DNA of 64,000 bases from the NCBI GenBank assembly GCA_949841355.1, contig CATKZP010000003.1:62001-126000 (forward strand), read 5' to 3'. This stretch comes from an uncultured Oscillospiraceae bacterium (GTDB lineage Bacteria > Bacillota > Clostridia > Oscillospirales > Oscillospiraceae). A program made the translations under genes and the position numbers. Positions 24,519 to 32,471 of this stretch are shown piece by piece. Each line of letters opens with the position of its first letter. Positions within the stretch are counted from its first letter, which is position 1. Under the pieces are notes generated by a model, which was not told the DNA's origin, made no database searches, and worked only from the letters and a program-made list of their open reading frames with translations.

Positions 24519-26470
24519 ACGTCAAGGTGGCCAGAAGCGCCGGATTCTGCTACGGCGTGCGCCGGGCGGTGGACATGGCGGAACAGGCCGCGGCCCAGGG
24601 GCCGGTGTTTCTGCTGGGCCATATCACACACAACGACCACGTCATCCGGAGGCTGGAGGAGATGGGGGCGGTGACCATCTCCGCGCCGGAAGAGGCGCCG
24701 CAGGGCGCTGCGGTGCTCATACGGGCCCATGGAGAGCCGGACGGCGTATATAAGGCGCTGGAAGCCCGGGGCTGCCGGGTGCTGGATGCTACCTGCCCCA
24801 ATGTGGTCCGCATTCACGATATTGTCCGGGATGCGGAGGCGCGGGGGCGCGTACCTGTCATTGCAGGAGAGGCGGATCACCCGGAAATTTTGGGAATTTT
24901 AGGGTGCACCCGCCGGGGCAGAGTGGTGGCGGACTGGGATGAGTTGGAACAAATCATAAAAAAAGAGACGGATTTTCTCGGTTTACCCCTGACTTTTGTG
25001 TCCCAAACCACTGCCATTCTAACCAATTGGGAAAAAATCGTGGAAAACGCAAAAAAAGTGTGTACAAACGCGGAATTTTTTGATACAATATGTAATGCTA
25101 CGTCCAAGCGGCAATCAGAGGCCTTGGAATTGGCCGGTCAATGCGACGCCATGATCGTCATAGGCGATCAGAAGAGCTCCAACACCAGGAAGCTCACCCT
25201 GCTGTGTGCCAGCCGCTGCCCTGTGGTGGTGCAGGCGGAGCGGGGAAGCGGCATTGACCGGGCGCAGTTCGGCCGGATCGCCACGCTTGGAATCACTGCC
25301 GGCGCATCCACGCCGGAGTGGATAATAAAGGAGGTCAGCAACAAAATGAGCGATGAAATCATGGAGATTGAACAGTCCTTCGCGGAGATGCTGGAGGAGT
25401 CGTTCAAAATTTTGAATACGGGGGATCGGGTCACTGGAACAGTCGCGGCCATCACGCCCACTGAGGTGCAGGTGGAGCTGGGCGTCAAGTATCCCGGCAC
25501 CATTCCCCTGTCCGAACTGAGCGACGATCCCGACGTGAAGGTGGAGGACCTGGCCAAGGTGGGCGAGGAGATCGAGGCCATTGTCATGCTGGTCAGCGAC
25601 CGGGACTGCGTGGTCAAGCTGTCTAAGAAGCGCCTTGACGCGGACAAGAACTGGGAGACCGTAGAAAACGCGGTGGAGAACAAGGATGTGCTGGAGGGTA
25701 TCATCACCGAGGAAAACAAGGGCGGTTTGGTGGCCAGCGTCAAGGGCATCCGAGTGTTTATTCCCGCTTCTCAGTCCGGCAAGCCCCGGGGGGCCGACCT
25801 GTCTGAGATGGTCAAGACCCGTGTACAGCTGCGCATCACTGAGGTGAACCGCGCCCGCCGCCGCGTGGTGGGCTCCATCCGCGCCGTGGCCGCCGAGGTT
25901 CGTGCCGCCGCCGCTGCCGCCATCTGGGACAATATTGAGGTGGGCAAGCGCTACAGCGGCACCGTCAAGAGCCTCACCTCTTACGGCGCTTTCGTGGACA
26001 TCGGCGGTGTGGACGGCATGGTCCACATCTCCGAGCTATCCTGGTCCCGCATCAAGACCCCCTCCGAGGTGGTGTCGGTGGGCGACCCCATTGAGGTGTA
26101 TGTCATTTCCTTCGACCCGGAGAAGAAGAAGATCTCCCTGGGTGTGAAGGACCACAGCCAGGAGCCTTGGACTGTGTTCACCGAGAAGTACGCTGTGGGC
26201 GACGTGGCCTCTGTGCGCATCGTCAAGCTGATGACCTTCGGCGCCTTTGCCGAGATCGTCCCCGGTGTGGATGGTCTAATCCATATCTCCCAGCTGGCGG
26301 ACCATCGGGTGGAGAAGCCCGAGGATGTGGTGCGCGAGGGCGATACCGTGGACGCCAAGATCACCGCCATTGATGAGGAGCACAAGAAGGTGTCCCTGTC
26401 TATCCGTGCGCTGCTGGAGTCCGCTCCTGCTGACGAGGATGAGGCCGACGAGGCCCCGGTGGAGGAGTAA
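24515..26470 (+). CDS. ispH-rpsA: Fusion of HMB-PP reductase (IspH) and ribosomal protein S1
   Basis: 651 residues. Residues 1 to about 275 are IspH, the Fe-S enzyme of the last MEP-pathway step giving IPP and DMAPP; cluster cysteines lie in GFCYGV (Cys12), DATCPNV and ICNATSKRQ. Residues 278-651 hold four S1 RNA-binding repeats (GDRVTGTVAAITP, DVLEGIITEENKG, GKRYSGTVKSLTSYGAFVDI, GDVASVRIVKLMTFGAFAEI) and an acidic tail. The fusion is known in Clostridia. AAGGAGG (25328-25334) followed 11 nt later by in-frame ATG 25346 marks a possible internal start for S1 alone. An AT-rich patch at 24950-25100 carries a promoter-like TGTACA-17-TACAAT. Confidence 0.95.
   Translation: MNVKVARSAGFCYGVRRAVDMAEQAAAQGPVFLLGHITHNDHVIRRLEEMGAVTISAPEEAPQGAAVLIRAHGEPDGVYKALEARGCRVLDATCPNVVRIHDIVRDAEARGRVPVIAGEADHPEILGILGCTRRGRVVADWDELEQIIKKETDFLGLPLTFVSQTTAILTNWEKIVENAKKVCTNAEFFDTICNATSKRQSEALELAGQCDAMIVIGDQKSSNTRKLTLLCASRCPVVVQAERGSGIDRAQFGRIATLGITAGASTPEWIIKEVSNKMSDEIMEIEQSFAEMLEESFKILNTGDRVTGTVAAITPTEVQVELGVKYPGTIPLSELSDDPDVKVEDLAKVGEEIEAIVMLVSDRDCVVKLSKKRLDADKNWETVENAVENKDVLEGIITEENKGGLVASVKGIRVFIPASQSGKPRGADLSEMVKTRVQLRITEVNRARRRVVGSIRAVAAEVRAAAAAAIWDNIEVGKRYSGTVKSLTSYGAFVDIGGVDGMVHISELSWSRIKTPSEVVSVGDPIEVYVISFDPEKKKISLGVKDHSQEPWTVFTEKYAVGDVASVRIVKLMTFGAFAEIVPGVDGLIHISQLADHRVEKPEDVVREGDTVDAKITAIDEEHKKVSLSIRALLESAPADEDEADEAPVEE
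25061..25089 (+). promoter_or_regulatory. Possible internal promoter within ispH
   Basis: TGTACA (25061-25066), 17 nt, TACAAT (25084-25089), inside an unusually AT-rich coding stretch about 260 nt before the internal ATG 25346. The -35 match is only 4 of 6. Confidence 0.35.
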
Positions 26471-26489
26471 ATTCCACATTTGATTCCTG

Positions 26490-26519
26490 AAAAGGCTGCC
26501 GCACTGCGGCAGCCTTTTT
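26490..26519 (+). terminator. Intrinsic terminator after ispH-rpsA
   Basis: Stem AAAAGGCTGCCGC (26490-26502) with GCGGCAGCCTTTT (26506-26518), 3-nt loop, T-run. The next start codon (GTG 26538) is 19 nt away, with no promoter between. Confidence 0.88.
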
Positions 26520-26537
26520 CGATAGAGGTGAAAACTT

Positions 26538-27689
26538 GTGAAACCTGACGTTATAATCGTTCCCTGCGCCGACTACTCGGAGAAAGAGACCCGGCCGGCA
26601 CTGGAACGGGTTCTGGCTCCCCTGGGCGGGCTGGATTGGGTGAGACCGGGAATGAGGATTGCGGTGAAGGTCAATCTGGTGACCTTTGCCAAACCGGAAA
26701 AGGCGGCGACCACCCATCCTGGGCTGCTGTGCGCCCTGGTAAAGCTGCTGGCGGAGCGGGGTGCGGAGGTGGTGGTGGGGGACAGCCCCGGCGGGCTCTA
26801 CAACGCCGCCTATGTGAACCGCGTGTACGCCGCTACTGGAATGAGGGCGGCGGAGCAGGCAGGGGCGCGGCTCAACCAGGACTTTGGGGAACAGGAGGCC
26901 CGTTTCCCAGAAGGGAAGGTGTGCCGCCAGTTCAAATATACCGCCTACTTGGATAGAGTGGACGCGATCATTGACCTGTGTAAGCTGAAAACCCACGGCA
27001 TGATGGCCATGACCTGTGGGGCGAAGAACATGTTTGGCACCATCCCCGGCACCATGAAGCCGGAGTTCCATTTCCGCTACCCCGATCCCCGGGACTTCGC
27101 CAGGATGATCGTGGATCTGAATGAGTTCTTCAAGCCCCGCCTCACCATTGTGGACGCGGTGGACTGTATGGAGGGCAATGGCCCTACTGGCGGCACGCCT
27201 CGGCACATGGGGGCGCTGCTGGCCTCAGACAGCCCCCACAAGGTGGACCTGGTATGCGCGTCCCTCATCGGCCTGAAGCGGGAGGAGGTGCCTACCCTGG
27301 AGGCAGCGCTGGAACGAGGGCTTATCCCCGCCACAGCGGAAGAACTGACGGTGGAGGGCGATACCGCCGCTTTTGCCATCCCGGACTTCCAGCGGATTAC
27401 CACCGGCAACAGCCATCTGTTCCAGGGGGATGGGAAGAGCCTGTTCGGAAAGGTGAAGGGGACGGTGATGAACTGGGCGCTGTCCCAGCGGCCCGTGGTG
27501 AAGAAGGCGGAGTGCGTGGGGTGCGGCGAGTGCCGGGACGTGTGCCCTGCCAGGGCCATCACCATGGTGGACAAAAAGCCTCGCATCGACCGCAAGGCCT
27601 GCATCCGCTGCTTCTGCTGCCAGGAATTCTGTCCCAAGAGCGCCATGAAGGTGCGCCGCACCGCCATCGCCAAGCTGCTGGATCACTGA
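26538..27689 (+). CDS. DUF362 protein with two 4Fe-4S ferredoxin clusters
   Basis: 383 residues from GTG 26538 (AGAGGTG 8 nt upstream). The N-terminal 290 residues are a DUF362 domain (VKVNLVTFAKPEKAATTHPG, VVVGDSPGG, DLCKLKTHGMMAMTCGAKN, VDAVDCMEGNGPTGGTP). The C-terminal bacterial ferredoxin domain has two cluster motifs, CVGCGECRDVCP and CIRCFCCQEFCP. Family members are electron-transfer proteins of unsettled function. It lies directly behind the S1 terminator and converges on the ABC transporter, sharing a bidirectional terminator. Confidence 0.9.
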   Translation: MKPDVIIVPCADYSEKETRPALERVLAPLGGLDWVRPGMRIAVKVNLVTFAKPEKAATTHPGLLCALVKLLAERGAEVVVGDSPGGLYNAAYVNRVYAATGMRAAEQAGARLNQDFGEQEARFPEGKVCRQFKYTAYLDRVDAIIDLCKLKTHGMMAMTCGAKNMFGTIPGTMKPEFHFRYPDPRDFARMIVDLNEFFKPRLTIVDAVDCMEGNGPTGGTPRHMGALLASDSPHKVDLVCASLIGLKREEVPTLEAALERGLIPATAEELTVEGDTAAFAIPDFQRITTGNSHLFQGDGKSLFGKVKGTVMNWALSQRPVVKKAECVGCGECRDVCPARAITMVDKKPRIDRKACIRCFCCQEFCPKSAMKVRRTAIAKLLDH

Positions 27690-27726
27690 AAAAAGACCGG
27701 ACGGCAAAAGCCGCCCGGTCCTTTTT
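27690..27726. terminator. Bidirectional terminator between convergent genes
   Basis: Stem GACCGGACGGC (27695-27705) with GCCGCCCGGTC (27710-27720), one A-C mismatch, AAAA loop, an A-run on the left and a T-run on the right. It serves the DUF362 gene and the opposing ABC transporter gene, whose TAA overlaps the T-run. Confidence 0.8.
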
Positions 27727-29449
27727 ATGACGCCAATGTGAAGAGGGAGTAGAAGAATTCCTTTTGCTCCATGAGCTGGCTGAAGGAGCCCCGCTCCTGG
27801 ATTTGTCCGTTGCGCATGACGATAATCTCATCGTACTGGGCCATGAGGGCCTCATCCAGCCGGTGGGTGACCACCACTCGGGTGAGGCCGTCCAGGCGGA
27901 GGATGGCGTCAGTGACGGCAAAAGCGGTCTGGTTGTCCAGGGAGGCGGTGGCCTCGTCCAGCAGCAGCACCGGCGCGCCGCGGAGCAGGCACCGGGCGAT
28001 GGACACCCGCTGGCGCTCGCCGCCGGACAGGCCAACGCCATTTTCACCGCAGCGGTAGTCCTCCCCGCGCTGAGAGAGCAGCTCTGACAGGCCGGAGCGT
28101 TTTACAGCGCTGTCCACCTGGCCGTCCGGGAATTCCCGGAACATGGTGATGTTGCGGCGGATGGTGTCGTCAAAGAGGAACACGGACTGGCCGATGAGGC
28201 TCATAAGGTCGTATAGGCTGTCGGTGTCCACTTCCCGCAGCTCTTTGCCGTCGATGGAGATGGAGCCGCCGTAGCTGTCGTAAGCGCCCATGAGCAGATT
28301 GAGCAGGGTGGACTTGCCCGACCCGGAGCCGCCCACAACGGCGTACTTTTTGCCTGCCTCCAGCCGGAGGGACACATCCTGGAGCACCAGCTTGTCCGGC
28401 TCGTAGCCGAAGGTCACGTGGTCCAGGGAGATGGCGTCGCTGAGCACCGGCGGGATGGCTTCACCGGTGCGCCCGGCGTTCTCCTCGGTGACCTGGGCCA
28501 GCTTTTCAATGAGGGCCTGAGCGGCCTTGCGGCTGGCCCAGTACTGGGGGACAATGTTGATGGGCTGGATTACGAAGTTACACAGGTTGACGAAGATGAG
28601 CACCGTGCCCGCGGTGATGTCCCCCCGGATGGCCAGGAACGCCCCCAGGAAAAAGATGCCGAACTGAAGCATGTCGGCGCACAGGATTTGGCACACCGCC
28701 GTGAGCAGGCACTCCCACCAGTAGCGGCGGCGCTTGCTCTCCTCCACGTCGCGGTTGGCGGTGTCGAACATGTGATGGGCCTCCGACTCCGCCTTGAAGC
28801 TCTTGATGACGGAGAAGCCGGACAGCAGGTCCTTGAGCTGGGCTACAAAGCTCTCGTTCTTGTCGCTCACCACCTTTTCCCGCGCCGCCAGCTCTTTGCC
28901 CATGAGCAGGGAGCCGGCCAGGGGAAAGAAGGAGAGTACGATAGTGGCGATGGCCAGGACCGGGCTGTACCAGAACATCATGCCCAGGGTTCCAAAAAAC
29001 AGCAGGATGTAATAGACCAGCAAAAAGGTGCGCTTGAGGTAGTTTTCCTCCACCGAGTTCACGTCGTTGGTGAGCACCGAGATGTACCGGCCGGTGTTTT
29101 CCCGGGAAAAGGCGCTGATGCTCTTTTTCGACAGGTTGTGGAAGGCCAGGGACTTGTACTGGGCCAGGGCCCGGTACACAAAGCTGGATTTGGTCCGGTA
29201 CATGCCTATGGAGAGCAGAAGCATCACGACAAGAAAGATTACGGTGAAAATCAGCGTCCGCAGCAGCCAGTCCAGATCCCCGGCGGCCACCACGTCGATG
29301 ATCTCACCCAGCAGCCAGGAGCCGATGAGATTGCCGGGGCAGGACAGGACGGTCAGAAGCATGGCCAGGACGAAGCGCAGGCGGTTATTTTGGTAAAAGG
29401 ACTGGTAATACTGCCGGGCAGCGGAATTCTTTGGCGTTTTTTGGCTCAT
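27725..29449 (-). CDS. ABC transporter, fused membrane and ATPase domains (exporter type)
   Basis: 574 residues. An N-terminal six-helix ABC_membrane domain (about residues 20-310) is followed by an ATPase domain with Walker A VVGGSGSGKSTLLNLL, the Q-loop at GQSVFLFDD, signature LSGGERQRVSIARC, Walker B VLLLDEATASLD and H-loop VTHR. One half-transporter gene is present, so it would work as a homodimer; it resembles multidrug/lipid exporters and its substrate is unknown. It starts 4 nt inside the preceding XRE gene (ATGA), so the regulator and transporter form a coupled two-gene operon. Confidence 0.93.
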   Translation of the reverse strand: MSQKTPKNSAARQYYQSFYQNNRLRFVLAMLLTVLSCPGNLIGSWLLGEIIDVVAAGDLDWLLRTLIFTVIFLVVMLLLSIGMYRTKSSFVYRALAQYKSLAFHNLSKKSISAFSRENTGRYISVLTNDVNSVEENYLKRTFLLVYYILLFFGTLGMMFWYSPVLAIATIVLSFFPLAGSLLMGKELAAREKVVSDKNESFVAQLKDLLSGFSVIKSFKAESEAHHMFDTANRDVEESKRRRYWWECLLTAVCQILCADMLQFGIFFLGAFLAIRGDITAGTVLIFVNLCNFVIQPINIVPQYWASRKAAQALIEKLAQVTEENAGRTGEAIPPVLSDAISLDHVTFGYEPDKLVLQDVSLRLEAGKKYAVVGGSGSGKSTLLNLLMGAYDSYGGSISIDGKELREVDTDSLYDLMSLIGQSVFLFDDTIRRNITMFREFPDGQVDSAVKRSGLSELLSQRGEDYRCGENGVGLSGGERQRVSIARCLLRGAPVLLLDEATASLDNQTAFAVTDAILRLDGLTRVVVTHRLDEALMAQYDEIIVMRNGQIQERGSFSQLMEQKEFFYSLFTLAS

Positions 29450-30426
29450 TTCGGTTCTCCTTTGCAGCGGTGTGTATGTGGTGGGGCTGGGGCCGTGGTG
29501 GAATCGGTGGACGGTGGAGGCAGTACGTGGGACAGCCGTCCGAATGCGGTGGGACTGGGGCCGCGGGATGGGTCCAGCTCGTCGTCGTGGTCGTCCCAGA
29601 GCAGGTAAAAAGCATCATGCTTTTCCAGCAGGCATCGAGTAAAGAGAAGAAATGGGGTAAAGGCCCAGTTTTCATGGACGATATAGGCGTTGACAGAGCC
29701 CGTTTCCATCTCCAATTCCAATTTCTTCACCAGCGTCAGCTGCTCCATGCTGGCCAGCAGCTCCACCGTCTGCTCCGGGGGCTGGTTCAGCTGCTTGGCC
29801 AGCACCTCTGGTACATAGTAGCGGACGGTCAGGTCGTTGTGGAGCCGCTCCATCAGCTCCAGGCAGCCGGGCCGGGCCAGAAGGGTGAACAGGCGGCGGC
29901 AGAGATCGCGGTCCGCAAAATAGGCGGCGTAGCCCGCCTCCGGCCTGGGCCAGACGGACGTGAAGGACAGCTCGTCCGACCCCACGCCGAAGAGAAGCCC
30001 CTCTTTGATGTCCACGGCCACGCGCAGCAAAACATCTTCGCCGCCCACCCGGACGGTGCAGCCCTTGGAGTACTTGAGATCCGGCATGCTGACGGCATCC
30101 ATGCGGTCTTGCATGGCAGACCGGGAGGCCGACCAAACCAGACGGCACAGCTCGCTGATTCGCTTTTCCTTGGGAAGGGATGAGAGCCAGTGGTCCAAGA
30201 TGCTGTCCATATCCGTCACGGAGCCCCCCTCCCGGCCGAAGAGGGCGTCAACGGTTACCCCCAGCCGGTCGGCCAGGGCGGGGAGGAGCTCCACGTCGGG
30301 CGCGCCGCCCTTTTCCCACTTGCTTACCGCCTGGGCGGACACGCCTAACGGCTGGCCCAGCTGCTCCTGTGTGAGGCCCCGCTCCCGGCGCAGCTCCGCA
30401 ATGCGTTCGCTCAAAATATTGGCCAT
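29446..30426 (-). CDS. XRE-family regulator with large C-terminal domain
   Basis: 326 residues. The N-terminal helix-turn-helix (residues about 5-62: RIAELRRERGLTQEQLGQPL, VSAQAVSKWEKGGAPDVELL, LADRLGVTVDALFG) is of the common Firmicute type. The remaining 250 residues, containing a second winged-helix-like region around VPEVLAKQLNQPPEQTVELL, are not a family I recognise. The C terminus is proline/threonine-rich (LPPPSTDSTTAPAPP). It overlaps the ABC exporter gene by 4 nt and probably controls that operon in response to a ligand bound by the C-terminal part. Confidence 0.85.
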   Translation of the reverse strand: MANILSERIAELRRERGLTQEQLGQPLGVSAQAVSKWEKGGAPDVELLPALADRLGVTVDALFGREGGSVTDMDSILDHWLSSLPKEKRISELCRLVWSASRSAMQDRMDAVSMPDLKYSKGCTVRVGGEDVLLRVAVDIKEGLLFGVGSDELSFTSVWPRPEAGYAAYFADRDLCRRLFTLLARPGCLELMERLHNDLTVRYYVPEVLAKQLNQPPEQTVELLASMEQLTLVKKLELEMETGSVNAYIVHENWAFTPFLLFTRCLLEKHDAFYLLWDDHDDELDPSRGPSPTAFGRLSHVLPPPSTDSTTAPAPPHTHRCKGEPK

Positions 30427-30455
30427 AAGACCACCTCAATTCGCTTGATGGTTGT

Positions 30456-30484
30456 ATCATAACAAAAACAATGGTTGAATTCAA
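30456..30484 (-). promoter_or_regulatory. SigA promoter for the XRE-ABC exporter operon
   Basis: On the minus strand TTGAAT (30479-30484), 17 nt, TATGAT (30456-30461). Direct repeats ATGGTTG at 30448-30454 and 30471-30477 (23 nt apart, + strand) flank the -10 box, with a related ATGATTG at 30513-30519; they are candidate operator half-sites. Confidence 0.65.
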
Positions 30485-30529
30485 TGGCGGTTATTTTGCT
30501 TAAAATCAACTAATGATTGAAAATAAGCG

Positions 30530-30568
30530 AAAAAACGCCGGCGGGCTGTGAAAACAACCCGCCGGTGC
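30530..30568 (-). terminator. Intrinsic terminator of the XRE/glycine-repeat gene
   Basis: A GC-rich stem (CCGGCGGG paired with CCCGCCGG, extended to 12 bp with one mismatch) read on the minus strand and followed by a six-T run (complement of 30530-30535), just after the stop at 30572. Confidence 0.85.
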
Positions 30569-30571
30569 GCT

Positions 30572-31408
30572 TCAAGTCAACTCAGCAAATGCAAAAAATT
30601 TGAGAATTCGGGTCACGAAAAAAGGCGCGTCCGGACAGGCTTCGGTGATGGCCTTATGGGCTTCCATCAGCGCCTGATCGCTGAGGCCCTCCAGAGGGAC
30701 GAGGATGGTTTTAACCCCATCCGCCGCAATGCCGATGGCCAGAGGCGCGGATACCACGCCGCCCACCCCTACCTGGGAGGCAGCAACGACGCCCCCGGCG
30801 GCGTACACGCCGACGGCGCAGCCACCCACCGCCAGCCAGCCCAGAGCGATGCCGCCCCAGGCCAGCAGGCCCAGGGCCACTCCGCCGATGGATACGCCGC
30901 CCAGGGTCACCGCTCCCAGCGCCAGCAGCAGCCCGAAGCTCACCGCGCCAAGGGAGAGCAGGCCCGCCGCTACGCCCCCCAAAGCCACGAATCCGGTGGC
31001 GATGTTGCCGATGGCGACGATCCCCCGGGCCCAGCAATTTCTGCGGCCGATGTTGATGTGGACCAGGGGCAGACCAAAGAGAGTGCGCCGGCTTTTGTAC
31101 TCGTAGTGCCAGGCATCGTGGTAGTGGTGGTGGATGACGGTGGTGACGGTCTGGGGCGTGACGGTGTGCTCATACTCCGGCAGAGGAGGCGGGGTAGGGG
31201 TACCGGCAGCCTCCCGGCCCGTCACCAGATAATCCAGTGAAACGTGAAAATAGTTGGCCAAGGCGGTGAGGTTGTCCATATCCGGGCGGGATGTGCCCGC
31301 CTCCCATTTCTGAACCGCCTGCCGGGTGAGTCCCAGGAGATTGGCAAGTTCCTCCTGGGACAGCCCGGCCTGGCGGCGCAGTTCAAATAAACGGTCGCGA
31401 AAATCCAT
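30572..31408 (-). CDS. XRE-family protein with tandem glycine pentapeptide repeats
   Basis: 278 residues from ATG 31408 (GGAGG ribosome binding site). Residues 4-63 are an XRE helix-turn-helix ([40 protein letters not shown]). A proline-rich linker and a His/Tyr-rich stretch ([12 protein letters not shown]) follow. Residues 129 to about 204 are roughly 15 tandem units of pattern G-x-hydrophobic-x-hydrophobic ([25 protein letters not shown]), suggesting a small beta-solenoid or membrane-inserted domain. The last 50 residues are globular. No sensor family is recognised. It is monocistronic and divergent from deoC. Confidence 0.8.
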   Translation of the reverse strand: MDFRDRLFELRRQAGLSQEELANLLGLTRQAVQKWEAGTSRPDMDNLTALANYFHVSLDYLVTGREAAGTPTPPPLPEYEHTVTPQTVTTVIHHHYHDAWHYEYKSRRTLFGLPLVHINIGRRNCWARGIVAIGNIATGFVALGGVAAGLLSLGAVSFGLLLALGAVTLGGVSIGGVALGLLAWGGIALGWLAVGGCAVGVYAAGGVVAASQVGVGGVVSAPLAIGIAADGVKTILVPLEGLSDQALMEAHKAITEACPDAPFFVTRILKFFAFAELT

Positions 31409-31454
31409 AGTGTTACCTCCGTAAGAAACTGTCCGGCGCCTTTTGGACAGCTTT

Positions 31455-31483
31455 ATCTTAACAAAAAGCGGCAGTTTCTGCAA
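31455..31483 (-). promoter_or_regulatory. SigA promoter for the XRE/glycine-repeat gene
   Basis: On the minus strand TTGCAG (31478-31483), 17 nt, TAAGAT (31455-31460), about 47 nt before ATG 31408. Confidence 0.65.
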
Positions 31484-31555
31484 CCAAAAACAGTGTCCAA
31501 TGTGACAACTGTCAGTTGCGGGGACGAAATTGGAGCGAAAAACAGAGGGATCTCC

Positions 31556-31584
31556 TTGATTTTCCCGTCCAGCCATAGTACAAT
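31556..31584 (+). promoter_or_regulatory. SigA promoter for deoC
   Basis: TTGATT (31556-31561), 17 nt, TACAAT (31579-31584), about 32 nt before ATG 31616. A second TATAAT at 31594-31599 lacks a matching -35. Confidence 0.6.
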
Positions 31585-31615
31585 AAATTATATTATAATG
31601 TATGAGGTGATTCCA

Positions 31616-32281
31616 ATGGATAACAAAGCCATCTTGGCCGCTGTGGACCACACCCTGCTCACCCAGACCGCTACCTGGGAGGAGATCCGGCAGATCTGCG
31701 ACGACGGAGCCGCCTATGGCTGCGCCAGCGTGTGCATTCCGGCCAGCTATGTGAAGCAGGCGGCGGATTACCTGGGGGACAAACTCCCGGTGTGTACCGT
31801 CATTGGCTTCCCCAACGGCTACGCCACTACGGCCGCCAAAGTGTTCGAGGCCAAGGACGCCATCGCCAACGGAGCCAAAGAGATCGACATGGTTATCAAC
31901 ATTGGCTGGGCCAAGGATGGCCGGTGGGACGACCTGCTAGCCGAGATCAAAGCGGTCAAGGAAGCCTGCGGCGCTTTGGTGCTCAAGGTCATCGTTGAGA
32001 CCTGCCTGCTCACCCAGGAGGAGAAGGTTCGCTTGTGCCGCATCGTCTCGGACAGCGGGGCGGACTTCATCAAGACCTCCACCGGCTTCTCCACCGCCGG
32101 GGCCACCCGGGAGGACGTGGCTCTGTTCAAGGCCAACGTGTCGGCCCATGTGAAGATCAAGGCCGCCGGCGGCATATCCAGCCTTCAGGACGCGGCGGAT
32201 TTATTGGATCTGGGGGCGGACCGGCTGGGCACCAGCCGTATCGTCAAGCTGGTGAAAGGACAGCAGGCACAGGGCTATTGA
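31616..32281 (+). CDS. deoC: Deoxyribose-phosphate aldolase
   Basis: 221 residues. It splits 2-deoxyribose-5-phosphate into glyceraldehyde-3-phosphate and acetaldehyde, the last step of deoxynucleoside breakdown. The N terminus ([17 protein letters not shown]) is typical. The Schiff-base lysine is Lys153 in FIKTSTGFS, with [10 protein letters not shown] and IKAAGGI as further active-site blocks. ATG 31616 is used with GAGGTG; the longer upstream reading adds unrelated residues. The next genes encode a nucleoside-type importer, giving a salvage context. Confidence 0.96.
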   Translation: MDNKAILAAVDHTLLTQTATWEEIRQICDDGAAYGCASVCIPASYVKQAADYLGDKLPVCTVIGFPNGYATTAAKVFEAKDAIANGAKEIDMVINIGWAKDGRWDDLLAEIKAVKEACGALVLKVIVETCLLTQEEKVRLCRIVSDSGADFIKTSTGFSTAGATREDVALFKANVSAHVKIKAAGGISSLQDAADLLDLGADRLGTSRIVKLVKGQQAQGY

Positions 32282-32334
32282 GTGGTGCAATTTGTCGGGT
32301 TTTGTGAAAAATTTGTATACAATGCAAATAATCC

Positions 32335-32363
32335 TTGTCTTTTACCGGCAAACGCGATATAAT
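32335..32363 (+). promoter_or_regulatory. SigA promoter for the BMP lipoprotein gene
   Basis: TTGTCT (32335-32340), 17 nt, consensus TATAAT (32358-32363), giving a leader of about 100 nt. Confidence 0.75.
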
Positions 32364-32382
32364 GGGTTCGTCCTTTGGAGCA

Positions 32383-32440
32383 GGACACAGATGCTGTGTC
32401 CGTCCCTTGGGACATGGAGTGCGAACGGCACTGCCGTTCG
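32383..32440 (+). promoter_or_regulatory. Structured leader with three hairpins upstream of the BMP gene
   Basis: Perfect hairpins follow one another: GGACACAG/CTGTGTCC (32383-32401), GTCCC/GGGAC (32402-32413) and CGAACGGC/GCCGTTCG (32422-32440). No known riboswitch consensus was recognised, including the purine type. Confidence 0.5.
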
Positions 32441-32471
32441 GAATAGATGAAAAGAAAGGATGAATTTCGCG

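Noticed and set aside
32364-32471. Purine riboswitch before the nucleoside transporter
   Set aside because: The conserved core of the purine aptamer and its loop-loop pairing were not found; the leader has only simple consecutive hairpins.
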